A stretch of DNA of 64,000 nucleotides, taken from the NCBI RefSeq assembly GCF_024586455.1, contig NC_065923.1, positions 44,462,264 to 44,526,263 on the forward strand, written 5' to 3'. The DNA is from Bactrocera neohumeralis. Lineage: Eukaryota > Arthropoda > Insecta > Diptera > Tephritidae. Made by a program: the position numbers and the translations under genes. The notes beneath the pieces are model-generated. The model ran no database searches and was not told where the DNA came from. It was given only the letters and a program-made list of their open reading frames with translations. Of the stretch, positions 22,301 through 34,083 are shown piece after piece; position 1 is the stretch's first letter, and each line of letters opens with the position of its first letter.

Positions 22301-23575
22301 TCGAGTTACACGCCGACGGTGCTAAGAAAGTTTTCCACCTGCTGCAGTGAGTCTCTTTAAAAAACACGAATTAAATCGAAGAACTTACCTCTTGCAACTT
22401 GCAAAACCGTGGTAATATTTTCATGTGTTGACAAAATCTTATAACGGGTAATTCAAGTATATAAAAAGTAGAGAACCTCGAAATGGATAACCCTTTATAA
22501 AGAGAACCATTATTAAATTTTTGACAATTAATGAGGCTCTTAATTTTTGCTTTATATAAAAAATAGCAAATTGCTGAAACAAACTATAAACAAAAACTGG
22601 CTGTAAAGTTATATCGGACGGCATGTCCCCATTGGTCAATAATGTATTTTAATAAATTCATAATTTAGTAGTATAATCTACATAATAAAACTTAATTGCG
22701 TGATGCACCACAGCTATCGTGATACTACGCGCCAGAAACCAAAAAGAAAACAGGCCAATAACTGAACTTGTGTAGCGCTAACAACGGTAATGGGATATAG
22801 CACATGTAGTGTTCCTCGAACGCGGTTCGAGTACTTCCTACTGCGGCCTGTAGACATATGTATATATATTATATTTAAACATAAGAATGAGTGAACACAA
22901 TTATAATCATACCTACTATTTTAGTCATTTATATATTACGTATGCATATTTATGTACATGCATATCTGTGTAAGGATTTTCTTGGTTTCACTATGCGCTT
23001 TATTATCTCGCTCGCTTTCACATGTACCGGAACTTAATTGGGTTGCATTGGAAACCGAGCACGCACCCTAGCCAGGTTAATTTACTTATGTTGCACATTT
23101 AATTACACAACGCACGGTATCGGGATAGAAATAATACGTGAATGTACTGATAAGGCAGTCTTTTCTATCAAGATCCACAATGTTAAATTGCTAATTTGTT
23201 GACATAGGTATATTCAAAACGCGAAACTTAGTGTTTTAGATAATAGATGTTCGTTACGAATAATACATTTGAATAATTTACAGACAAAAACATAAAAAAC
23301 TGTAATAAAAAATTCGATGCGTTAAATTCAATTTTTTCCGAAAAATGACAGTTGTTGGAGGGTGGCAAAGTAAAACACTTATTTTAAGCCGATTTGAATT
23401 TTATTTAAGTTCAATAATTCGATCGTTCGATCGTTCGCTAAAATAATTGTGCTCCTTGTAGGTGAGCGGTACATACAACTACAATCCGCCAGCGAATCAA
23501 AAGGGAATGAGCCAACACAAAATGGTAAGCCGTAGGTGAGCTAGCATAGACAAATAGCGGGACATACATCTACAT
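22301..23575. other. No recognisable gene; short palindrome
   Basis: AT-rich spacer. CTCGAAC-GCG-GTTCGAG (about 22815-22831) is a perfect 7-bp-arm palindrome. A GCGCTAACAACGGTAAT motif near 22776 recurs as GCGCTAACAACAGTAAT near 24617, on the other side of the foldback element. Confidence 0.5.
23568..23575. repeat. 8-bp target-site duplication (ATCTACAT), left copy
   Basis: ATCTACAT lies directly outside TAGGGTGATTC on the left (23568-23575) and directly outside the matching GAATCACCCTA on the right (24508-24515). Confidence 0.88.
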
Positions 23576-24507
23576 TAGGGTGATTCAAAAAAAATTTTTT
23601 TTTTTTTTCAATTGGTACTCGCAAAAATAGGTTCCTAGACACCTCTAAGAAAGCCTCTCCAAATATGAGTTTTTAATTGTAACGGGAAGGTCCTCCGCCT
23701 AACGGTTTTCTATTTTTTCTTATTATCAGATAGAAAAATTTATATCTCGCTTCCAACTACTTGAAAAAATATCTTGTTAATTTGGTTTTGTAGGAAATTG
23801 AATGCTCTAAAATATAGTCTCTTATGATTTTTTCGTAAACCCAACCGTTTAAAAGATATTAACGGTTGAAATTTGACTATTTTGGGAAAATTTTTTTATT
23901 TCTTATGAATTTTATAACTCAATGAAAAAAAAATATTATGAATAGATTTTTGGAGAGGCTTTCTTAGGATTTTGGAGAGGCTTTCTTAGCTTAACGAAAA
24001 AAAAAAATTTTTTTGATCCACCATAATATGCATTGATGTTTGACGATGAATATCTCGTAAACGCTTAACTTAATCGAAATATCATAGTAGACCATTTTTA
24101 TAGAGCAGTAAATTTCCTACAAACTATGTGTATCATCATTCATAATAATTTTTTTTCATTGAGTTATAAAATTAATAAGAAAAAAAGAATTTTTCCAAAA
24201 ATAGTCAAATTTCAACTGTTAATATCTTTTAAACGGTTGGGTTTACGAAAAAATCATAAGAGACCATATTTTAGAGCATTCAATTTCCTACAAAACCTAA
24301 TTAACAAAATATTTTTTCAAGTAGTTGGAAGCGAGATATAAATTTTTCTATCTGATAATAAGAAAAAATAGAAAACCGTTAGGCGGAGGACCTTCCCGTT
24401 ACAATTAAAAACTCATATTTGGAGAGGCTTTCTTAGAGGTGTCTAGGAACCTATTTTTGCATACCAATTGAAAAAAAAAAAAAAAAATTTTTTGTTGAAT
24501 CACCCTA
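23576..24507. mobile_element. Foldback DNA element with 370-bp arms, hAT-like
   Basis: The ends are TAGGGTGATTC and GAATCACCCTA, flanked by an 8-bp duplication. The left arm (about 23576-23945) is the reverse complement of the right arm (about 24139-24507) over about 370 bp with few differences, so a transcript would form one long hairpin around a 193-bp loop. An 8-bp duplication with a TAGGG-type end fits non-autonomous hAT elements. The loop is not random: it holds a 22-bp GGAGAGGCTTTCTTAG unit twice in tandem (about 23947-23990), a diverged element end (TTTTTTTGATCCACCATA, about 24010-24028) and a diverged copy of an arm segment (24045-24122). No transposase is encoded. Confidence 0.88.
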
Positions 24508-24515
24508 ATCTACAT

Positions 24516-25693
24516 GGTTGCATTTTAATGTACAATCAAAATTTAATAAATCCTTAGAGTTGTATTTTAATGTACATTCTTTAAGTTTAAACATTTTATA
24601 AATTTAGGGTTGTTGCGCGCTAACAACAGTAATTAGTCCAGAGTCTGTGTTTTTGAATATAGCTAAGGAAGAAATAGGCCTGACAGAGAGAAGAAGCTTC
24701 ATAAATAAATATATATAATGAAAAACATGTTATCTAAATATAATTAACATATTTTCTTCACATATATATATACATATTATATGCTTTATGTATTATATAT
24801 ACGTTTTTAAGCTAAATACTTGCGAATGTTTCTTTGCAATGATCATATACGAGAATGAGCCAATTCTGCTCCATTTACCTAAATGAATATATATGGCAAG
24901 TTGGCTATTATTATTTGCCTTTGAATTCACTCTTTTGTTACCTTTTACTGCTCTCTACATCCACGAACATAGACGTACAGTTCTTTGAATATCTGTTTAC
25001 CTTTATATCTTTAGAGTGCTTCTCTAAATATTTTCATTTTTCAACCACTCTTTGCTCGCTGCAGGCTCGTTATTTTATTATTATTAGTGACGTGCCCATA
25101 AACACAAATAAATGTGTCAAACTCTGAAGGCAGCAAAGACTACACAAAATACGAGAAGAAATTGCAGATTTGTTTTTGTAATAGAAGTTACAAAAAAATC
25201 TGGCACGAAGCACTGAATTTACAGTAGCTGGTGAACGAATGAATACCAACTATAGCAATGAAAATGTATTGAAAGTCAACATTACACAGTTAATTTGAAT
25301 AAAGTTCAAATGAGAATTTGCGTGCTATATTAGCGAAAGCTACGAGATAAAATGTGTGAGTACGTATAGTAGTAAACATGCGAATAATGGTTACTTCTTT
25401 TTAGGTTTTAAAGATATGAACTACATTTCTAAATTCACTAAGCGACTCTTCGTAGATATAAATGTCACTCATACGCCTGGTTGTACGAGGACGACGAACA
25501 ATATCACAATATGTAAGTTTTTTGGAAATATCCCAATTACCAAGGAACCGTATCTTCATAAATAAGTTAATAGCATTAAAAATGGAATGTTTTGAGTGTT
25601 AAAAACATTAATTAAAGAATTTGCGCTTATTTATCATGTTCTTTTGACACTGAATAATACTTGACAACAGTATTAAATCGCTTTATTGTTATA
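24516..25693. other. No recognisable gene or element
   Basis: AT-rich spacer with short open frames; nothing I can name. Confidence 0.5.
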
Positions 25694-26956
25694 TCGGGTG
25701 ATTTGTTAGAGCTTGATAACTTTTTTTTAAAAAAAAACGCATAAAATTTGCAAAATCTCATCGGTTCTTTATTTGAAACGTTAGATTGGTTCATGACATT
25801 TACTTTTTGAAGATAATTTCATTTAAATGTTGACCGCGGCTGCGTCTTAGGTGGTCCATTCGGGAAGTCCAATTTTGGGCAACTTTTTCGAGCAATGTTG
25901 TCTTCCAAAGCTGGAATAGTTGCTGGCTTATTTCTGTAGACTTTAGACTTGACGTAGCCCCACAAAAAATAGTCTAAAGGCGTTAAATCGCATGATCTTG
26001 GTGGCCAACTTACGGGTCCATTTCTTGAGATGAATTGTTCTCCGAAGTTTTCCCTCAAAATGGCCATAGAATCGCGAGCTGTGTGGCATGTAGCGCCATC
26101 TTGTTGAAACCACATGTCAACCAAGTTCAGTTCTTCCATTTTTGGCAACAAAAAGTTTTTAGCATCGAACGATAGCGATCGCCATTCACCGTAATTGCGT
26201 CCAACAGCATCTTTGAAAAAATACGGTCCAATGATTCCACCAGCGTACAAACCACACCAAACGTGCATTTTTCGGAATGCATGGGCAGTTCTTGAACGGC
26301 TTCTGCTTGCTCTTCACCCCAAATGCGGCAATTTTGCTTATTTACGTAGCCATTCAACCAGAAATGAGCCTCATCGCTGAACAAAATTTGTCGATAAAAA
26401 AGCGGATTTTCTGCCAACTTTTCTAGGGCCCATTCACTGAAAATTCGACGCAGATCGTTCGGCTTCAGTTCTTGCACGAGCTGTATTTTATACGGTTTTA
26501 CACCAAGATCTTTGCGTAAAATCTTCCATGTGGTCGAATAACACAAACCCAATTGCTGCGAACGGCGACGAATCGACATTTCACGGTCTTCAGCCACACT
26601 CTCAGAAACAGACGCAATATTCTCTTCTGTAAGCACTGTACGCATTCGTGTGGTTGGTTTAATGTCCAATAAAGTAAACTGAGTGCGAAACTTGGTCACA
26701 ATCGCATTAATTGTTTGCTCACTTGGTCGATTATGTAGACCATAAATCGGACGTAAAGCGCGAAACACATTTCGAACCGAACACTGATTTTGGTAATAAA
26801 ATTCAATGATTTGCAAGCGTTGCTCGTTAGTAAGTCTATTCATGATGAAATGTCAAAGCATACTGAGCATCTTTCTCTTTGACACCATGTCTGAAATCCC
26901 ACGTGATCTGTCAAATACTAATGCATGAAAATCCTAACCTCAAAAAAATCACCCGA
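25694..26956 (-). mobile_element. DD41D mariner-family transposon, rosa-like
   Basis: Bounded by inverted ends (TCGGGTGATTT left, AAATCACCCGA right) with TA on both sides (25692-25693 and 26957-26958), the target expected for the IS630-Tc1-mariner superfamily. At 1263 bp it is close to full length for a compact mariner-type element. It carries one minus-strand transposase gene (separate entry). DD41D elements of this type were described as the rosa lineage in Ceratitis rosa and related tephritids, which supports the host assignment. Confidence 0.9.
25819..26843 (-). pseudogene. Transposase of the rosa-like DD41D element, frameshifted
   Basis: The start Met at 26843 (MNRLTNEQRLQIIEFY) begins an N-terminal DNA-binding region with two helix-turn-helix segments (about residues 1-110). 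The first catalytic Asp is kept in FSDEAHFWLNGYV. Near 26275 the frame shifts and the protein continues in another frame as VWCGLYAGGIIGPYFFKDAV; a second shift near 26200-26160 leads to FLLPKMEEL. The second Asp is kept in WFQQDGATCHTA and the third in CDLTPLDYFLWGYVK. Counting between them gives 41 residues, hence DD41D. After PALEDNIA about 25 residues of the usual C-terminus are missing. The triad is intact but the gene is broken by two frame changes and a deletion. Confidence 0.9.
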
Positions 26957-26958
26957 TA

Positions 26959-28504
26959 TTATTATTATCACTAAAACTCGTTAAATGGAATTCAATTACA
27001 GTCAAATAAGTACAGTATTCAAGTCAATAGTACCGGCGGCAATGCAAAGTATGAATATTAAAAGTTTTTGCCAATTTCGATACTTTTAATGATTTGTCCA
27101 GCGGTTTGATTTTTTATCATAATTTTTGTGTTTAATTTCAATGAGGGACTAAGGAGCTTACCAAATGGTCCAACCTTGAGGAATGTTACTAATATTTGGT
27201 CAGCATATACAAAAATAACCATATGAATGAATGTGATACAATATGCGGGCTCAACCTCAGACATATCGTCTTTAGAAAACAGCAACTATATAATAACGAA
27301 ACCTGTCACGATTAAAAACATTTCTTTCTAATAAGTCTTTTTGATTACTTAAATATTCTTTTCGGTATACTTATTTATGTAGCTGTAATATTTGACTTAA
27401 TATTACTTACTGCAATAAGTTTCTTGAGTTAAATTCTGAAACCCAAGAAATGCTAAAATTTCGACAAACTTCTGTTGTAAAACGCACAAACAAGAAAACA
27501 ATACTTTTGCTGCTTACAAAACTGTCGCTATATGTGGTTTTCATACGTGACTTTTTTGAAGAAGGAACTACAATAGCTGCGCTACAGAGTAGAGTGAGTG
27601 TCAAACTAGGCAGTCGTAAGTACGTGACCACTTGCATATGCAGCACACGTGTCAACGCAACAATTCGAAATTGTAGTGAAGTTGAAGATCAGGCGATACT
27701 TGCTAAACAAAAGCAAAATGGAACCAAGAATTACACTGATCTACAATGGTTTGGCTCCCCATATATAAGATCGATTATGGATATATTTTAACCCACAGTT
27801 CATGAATCTACCACTGGTTTTGTTAGATTTGTTCTTGTTTAATTTTAAATATATTTTTCATTTTACAATACAAAAATCAAAAAACATGAAGTTGTATAAC
27901 ATATTTATTTATCATGTCAATTTTGTTTCTGAAAAATTAGCATAGATTTAAATTCAAAGAAAAAAATTTCAAAAATATGTGGTATATTTCAATAAAGTGT
28001 TTCTGCTACATTTTTTAGGTAGCAATATTTTTTGAAGGAACAACAGTAATTTGCCATCATATGACGATTTCGACAACCTTGACAGCTTCTTTCCATCTAT
28101 TTAGATTTTCCTCTGCAGTTCGCAGACAATTGTGAGCTCCTAGACTCTGCTTGCTAACACAGTTTGTACAATTTCTATATAGTTTGGTACTTAATGGTTA
28201 CATTCAACATTTGACAAAACGACGACAAAACAACACAAAAATTTTCCACGACTCATTTTACCAAACACTAACAATTTTGAAAAAATCTTTATCTTTCAAT
28301 TATGGCTGCATCAATTATTCTACCTTTCAACTTTTCATAATAAGTTCGGAAATTTTCTACAAATGCTTCTTTTTTCCTCGTCCAAAACTTTGAAAAATTG
28401 GTTTACCATTCCTAACTTGATCACTGATACCGATATACAGATATCTGGGTATTTGGCAGCATAATTTTTTCAGAAGTTCACGAGAATCATTTTTGAAATT
28501 AACT
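26959..28504. other. No recognisable gene
   Basis: AT-rich spacer. A 113-codon frame at 27450-27791 (plus) has no recognisable domain and ordinary base composition; I do not call it a gene. Confidence 0.45.
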
Positions 28505-28625
28505 GCGTACATGTTATTGTTGTTGTAGCGGAATAAAATATTTCTGAAGTAATTTGATGGTGTTTGGTCGGATAAAAATCCGTGTTCTTTCTTATAACTT
28601 AAGCCCGACTGTCGTAGAATCGGCT
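28505..28625. repeat. Degenerate interspersed repeat with TTGTTGTTGTAGCGG head
   Basis: ATTGTTGTTGTAGCGGAATA is followed by a GGTCGGATAAAAATCCG hairpin-like stretch and GCCCGACTGTCGTAG. From memory, a TTGTTGTTGTAGCGG start followed by a GGATAxAxATCC block is common in tephritid genomic repeats. Only one copy is seen here, so its class cannot be given. Confidence 0.35.
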
Positions 28626-30609
28626 AACTAACTGCCACCTTTTTCTTACTTGAGACGAAATATTCGATGTAAACCTGGCACAGTAAACAGTAAACGAATA
28701 GTAAATTTTAAAAGCTTTGTATAATTTTTTGTAGTGAAGAAGCTGCAAAAAGACGTTTACATAATTAATTATGTAAATTTGCACCGGAAAACACAATAAA
28801 ATTGACATCTTGCCAGAATCATGTACTAAAAAAGTTTTAACCTTATCTGATAACTATAAAAATTTATTATAATTAGTTATATTGGGAATAGATTGCTTTG
28901 TAAACCAATATTACATCTCATGTAGCTCTTCCAACAAATGAATTGTTATTACAGCGAAGAAGAAATTCTTTCCTCACTCCAGTCGAGCACGTACTCATGT
29001 TTCTTACAGTTTGGACGGCTTGGCCTTTTTTATCAAAAAAATTTAGAATTTAGAAATAAGAGAGCTAGCCGTTGCAGTTACTCTACAATCTAGAGTTTAG
29101 ATAGGGAACGAGGTGGATAGATCTTTATTAAGAATATAGTGTGAAAACTTAATCGCATATAGTATTTAATAGGCACATTGATATTTATTCGATTTTCTGG
29201 AGATATTAATAAACAATATTCAAACCAAAATATACCGCTAATACCACATCAGCTACGTATTTAAAAAAAAAACCAAATTAAAACACTTTTCATCTAATTA
29301 TCGGTTAATATGGGTTTTTAAATATGTTAAATCTACTATTGATAAAATTCCTTCGGAGAGTTTTGCATTTATATTATCAGACCAAAATTATATTATCTGA
29401 CTCCAACTGTTTCTAATCAAATATATTTCATTCAAATATATTTCTTATAGCAAAAGGTTAAAAGTTTCTCTTTTTTGAGTTATTGGAATAGACACATAAT
29501 GAATGAAAACAATTGAGTACCGCAATATATAAAAGTCAACACAAAATGCGGAACGTGTCAAAAAGTTGGTGAAAGAAAACAAGCTGCTTTTGCATGCCAA
29601 AAGTCAAGTGCCAACAATCAACAATCAAGTAACAAAAGTCAGCGAAGTCGATTCAACAATCCGCGAAATCCTAGTTCTACACAGTAGTTTCATACAGACG
29701 GCTTTGGAGAACGAGAAAGACAAAAGCTTTTTAAAGTAGCTAATTTTGAAAGGAGTGTTATACACAGTATACAAAAAGCTCGTTGAGCGTTGAGGTGAAT
29801 GATTTTAGGATTCAGAAATTCGTAAAATTCTAGGTACATACAACAAAGTTTATAATATATTATTTGTCTTTTGATTTCTGGGCAAAAAACAAAAATATTT
29901 GATTTAAGAAAAAAATACTTCTCAATACTCATTATTAAAAAAATTATGAATAGATCACATTCATATTTAATATTTGGGTTAAGCCATAAGCCATATAATC
30001 ACTCAGTCCGATATATACATACAAGTAGAACACAAATAATTGCTTTTTCATTAGTGGAGGAGGCTAAGACTAAAGTCTTCATAATTTATATCCGTAGGCT
30101 TTTTGCAAAGTTGTATGCTAATTTTTTTTTTGGTGCTTGATTTATACACTGCAAAGTTGAGTAAGGTTATATTATATGACAAATAGACGTGGTTGCGGTT
30201 TCAACTGGTCCAATTCCCCATTGCCTTAGAAAAATATCCGGTTAAGGTTATATACCCATTCTAGGATATGAGTTTTCACTTAACCCATTTCCTACCTTTG
30301 TTGTGTATATGCAACGCTAGTTTTCAAAAAATTATATGTGTACAGAGTATATTCTTATCTGAACCCCTACAGAACACACACAGACAAAATTTTGAAAATA
30401 TGTTCACAAAAAGGCAAGAAAAAATTATAAAATTATATATTAAGAATATTTTCTGTTACATTCGTCCTGAACAATTCTATTTAAGAGAGGCAACCTAGCA
30501 ACCGGAAAGATATGAACTAAATATTATAAATTTTTCATGACCAACTAAAAGTCTCGGCAAATAGAATTTTTTAAAAAGTCAACGCTGCGTATACGCAACT
30601 AACGAAATA
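28626..30609. other. No recognisable gene or element
   Basis: About 2 kb of AT-rich sequence. Short open frames only. Confidence 0.5.
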
Positions 30610-30900
30610 GGTTAAATGTCCATTTGTCCAATTTCGATGCTGGATCCTATCAAGGATTGTAATACCTAGAGTGTGAAATTTAATGTTTCTGACGCGTCTT
30701 ATTATTGAGTTAGCGCACTTTTAGTAAGTTTTAACCTAAGGTTCTACATATGTGTTATGGGCGGGGTTAACATTAAGTTTAACAAATTTTTCAATAGTAG
30801 GGAGAATTTGCTTGGTATAGTTTTATACAAGTACTTATTAATTTTGTAACAGAGTGTAAAAAACCGTTGAATATGTATTTGAAGTTACAAATTGAAAGCA
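30610..30900 (-). repeat. Decayed family A fragment
   Basis: Contains GTTTCTGACGCGTC, GTTAGCGCACTTTTAGTAAG and TTATGGGCGGGGTTAA, which align in order with GTTTCTGACG, GTTAACCGACC/GCACTTTTTTTGAT and GGGAGGTGGGCGTGG of the element at 4588-5659. Boundaries are not clear. Confidence 0.5.
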
Positions 30901-31146
30901 ATAATAAATAATGTCAACTCTTAGTATTAAAAAGAACTTAAATGTAGGAAAACCCATATTTACTGGTCGTTACATTATTTCTTCTGATCGATTTGTAGAG
31001 GGAGAAACGTTTAATCTGCATTGACGGCGATATCAAATCGCGCTCTATTAGTAGACATGTTTTCTGTACTGCTTTCCTTCAATCGGTGCACAACCCTTTT
31101 TGATCTTGTGTGCATTTTAATCCTTATCCTAGCACTTAAGAGCCAC

Positions 31147-32160
31147 TTTTTATACTCTCGTATCATATTGCTATACATAACATGGTAGTATGTAAAACCC
31201 TAAAAATAATCGGGTTAGGTATAGGGTTATTTATATATATAAATGATCAGATCAATGTGTCTCGATAACTTGAGTTAAGGTAACCTTACCAAATTTGGTA
31301 CAAGTGTTTCTTGGTTAAAAAGTGAGGACGAGTTCGTAGATGGACGTAATCGGACCATTGTCACGACCACCAAACGCCATTTAATGAAAACTTATAAAGT
31401 GCCATAACTAAGCACTAAATTAAGGTATAGCACCATAAGTTGGCATATGGGATTTCAGTAACTTGGAGAAACTATTATATTCAATTTTTGAAAAAGTGGA
31501 CGTATCTCCGCCCTCGAATAGGCTTACTGTACATATTTACTAAATCACTAAACTTACATCGCCCAAATTCGCCTAGGGCAAACATCATAAGAGCTCCTAC
31601 CGACAGTGTGAAAATGGATGGAATCGAACAAACATTGTACAAACTCCTCGGTATCGAATTATTGGATTGGAAATTAACGCGGGATTATATAACCAGAATA
31701 TATTGACTAAAACCCAAGCTCAAAAAATTTATTTTTGTTGAATTGTATAACTTTTTCAAGTGTTGACAATTTTTATACTCTCGTGATATGTTGCGATAAA
31801 GATAAGGTTATATTATTTTATTAATTATATTGGGTACATATCATTATATTAAGAAATTTGTTAGACCTTTTTCTGAACACCATTTAAAGTAAAAAGTTCA
31901 GTACTGCAGATTGAGAAATAAAATTACTACAACTCCTACAAAATGCAGTTAATCAAAAACTTATAATGTGCTATAGCTAAGCTAAAAATTATGGTAGATA
32001 ACTGTAATTTGGTACGCGATATCAAATTATAAATGTGTTTCCGTGATTTAAAACTTAATGAAAAGTGGGAATGGCCCTGCTCCTTATAGGCTCCAAGTAT
32101 ATATCTCACTAACCATTAAAAAAACCTATTAAATTTCCTCTTCTCTTATAACGTTTATGT
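31147..32160 (-). repeat. Decayed family A copies, at least two
   Basis: The first part (31147-31530) keeps TTTTTATACTCTCGT, AAATGATCAGATCAATGTG, ACCAAATTTGGTACAAGTGT, GAAAACTTATAAAGTGCCAT and GTGGACGTATCTCCGCCC in family A order. At 31768 TTTTTATACTCTCGTGATAT starts a second, worse copy (to about 32160) with AATGCAGTTAATCAAAAACT and AAAGTGGGAATGGCCCTGC. The conserved GTCY tract has been lost. Confidence 0.6.
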
Positions 32161-32647
32161 TGAAAACTACAGAAAGGATAAAGAGCACACAATTTTTAAT
32201 TTTGTATAATTCTCCACTGTACAAAATATATATCAATAATCAATGAAAATATTGTCAAAATAGGATAAAGTTAAGATTAGGTTAAAAGTTTTCAAAATGG
32301 ACCTAACCCTTTCTTGATTAAAAGTCGGAGAGAGTCGCCATATGTCTAATATAAATATATTTTAATTTCCGTTTAGCTTTATTTTCATTGAAACGTGCTA
32401 ATGCCAGAATTTAATAAAATCGTCATAATTTCGCGTGAATTATTTCAATGAAATTGCGTGCAAATATGTTATTATCAATACCAATATTAAGTTTGGTAAT
32501 TTATTGGAGTTTTTGTCCAATAAAGTATAACTGATTTGAGGTTGATTTTAAAACAAATGTCAAGGACATTAAGCAGAATGTAAAATTGAAAATTTTGGAA
32601 TAAATTGTTTGTTAAACTTATATCTATATTTATACTATAGTATAAGT
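32161..32647. other. No recognisable feature
   Basis: AT-rich sequence, possibly the eroded middle of the family A copy that ends at 33472. Confidence 0.4.
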
Positions 32648-33334
32648 TATTAAGGGGTTATGTACACTAGTGTGGGTTGGAAAAATCGATATTTTTATTG
32701 CATTTCCTTGAAGTATATTCTTTTAAGATTATGTCTTAAAATTTCATTGAGGTCTGAGCACTAGAACCAAAGTTAGAGCTTCTCACATGAGTATGTGCCG
32801 AACGCTCGTTCGTGATTATCTCAAAATGATGTTTTTTAAAAAGTACGGCTGCAGTGAACAGGTTTCTCAAGAACCATGTGACCACTCGATATATTTTTTA
32901 CTAGCTACTTGAAAACTACAATATCTCATACTTTAACAAAGGATTTTTTATTTGAAACAAAAAAATTTTTTTGGGAATGAAAGAGCTGAATTGTTGTACC
33001 CACAAAAAACGATCGATCAATAAAAATCATCTTCACTTGCATAAAAATGTTTATTTCGCCCAAGATAAAACGTATAAACTAAAGAAAACTGTTTTTTTTC
33101 CGTGAACTATCACCTACTTATCATGCTCACTGCAAAGCGTGTAAGAAAAAAAGTATATCGGCGCAAGAGCTGTAGTACCAACAAATGTGCACATTTTCAC
33201 CGAAAACTTAAATTTAACAATCAAACGTTTGAACGTATCACAGTGTTCAATTATTAAAAAAACCCGTCTTTGCATAAAAAATCTTAAAAAAACGATTTCT
33301 TTTCAGAAAATAAGTCTAAATAACCCCTTAAGAC
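32648..33334. mobile_element. TTAA-flanked MITE (Kolobok- or piggyBac-like)
   Basis: Left TTAA followed by GGGGTTATG (about 32650-32662) mirrors TAACCCC followed by TTAA at the right (33321-33331). TTAA target duplications with a GGGG...CCCC terminus fit Kolobok-type elements better than piggyBac, which usually starts CCC. The inside is A/T-rich with no transposase; the inverted match beyond the first 11-12 bp is weak. It sits inside decayed family A sequence, whose AACAAG-type end resumes at 33340-33472. Confidence 0.55.
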
Positions 33335-33472
33335 CAAGTATATCTGTAATGCATTTACGATTCCTTCGAAAAATATGAATTTTTGTCTAAAAGTATTTCC
33401 CACTTTTGACTTGTGAAAATTGCGAGAGAATTTAATATGCGGTTGCACCCGAACTTAGCCCTTACTTCTTGA
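33335..33472 (-). repeat. AACAAG-end of a family A copy
   Basis: TTGCGAGAGAATTTAATATG, then the GGTTGCACCCGAAC hairpin half and TTAGCCCTTACTTCTTG, equal to the right end of the element at 4588-5659 with small changes. It completes the decayed copy to its left, separated by the TTAA MITE. Confidence 0.65.
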
Positions 33473-33710
33473 TTTCGTTTCAGCAGCTTCACCGGAGGTA
33501 ACTAGAAACTATGTAATATTAATTATTATCAAAGCCTTATCAAACTTTTACGGAAAGCACGACGCATTCATGGTAGTTTACAGTCAAATATACATTAGCA
33601 CATACTAGCTTTAATGAAGGTAGAGAGGCAGATCCCCATGTACCGACGTATGTATTTAATTATATGAAGACACCTATAAAATCTTTTCTAATAGACACTC
33701 AAAGTATATA

Positions 33711-34083
33711 CATTAGGCCGGGTCGATTTGTATGGGTGGAAAAAAATCAACAAAGCGGCTAGCAAAAACGAAAACTACAGAAAATTCTAAGAAAGTTTTG
33801 CCAAGCAACCATGGGTCTAAAATTAATTGAAATTGTACTTAAAAACCTATACTTTCATAAGGAGCGATCCGGAAAATTGTGCTTGGTTTCTTCGATTATA
33901 ACGAAAGTTCGTGCTTCTATTCTATTCCCACATTTTTTTGAAAAATTCTAAAATTGTGGAAAATACGATAGATCGAAAATAAAATTTTATTATTGTAATT
34001 AAGTTTTCAAAAAATTAAATGTTTTTGTGGTGCAAGTTACAGACATTGGTTTTTTTTCTGATGACTGGGAATCTTTTCAAGTT
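33711..34083 (-). mobile_element. Possible 3'-terminal region of the CxxH transposon relic
   Basis: Begins TTAGGCCGGGTCGATTTGTA, a GC-rich start standing out from AT-rich surroundings and looking like a transposon end. The interval to the transposase stop at 34084 is non-coding. I infer that it belongs to the transposase relic because it is adjacent; no matching inverted end was found to the right of 36000. Confidence 0.35.

Noticed and set aside
27450..27791. 113-codon open frame on the plus strand
   Set aside because: No domain, no repeat relation and no supporting context; a frame of this length is not surprising in 64 kb.
29560..29690. KCGTCQKVGERKQAAFACQK, looking like a zinc knuckle of a Gag protein
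   Set aside because: The spacing does not fit CCHC (no His in place), the frame is short, and there is no pol-like sequence nearby.
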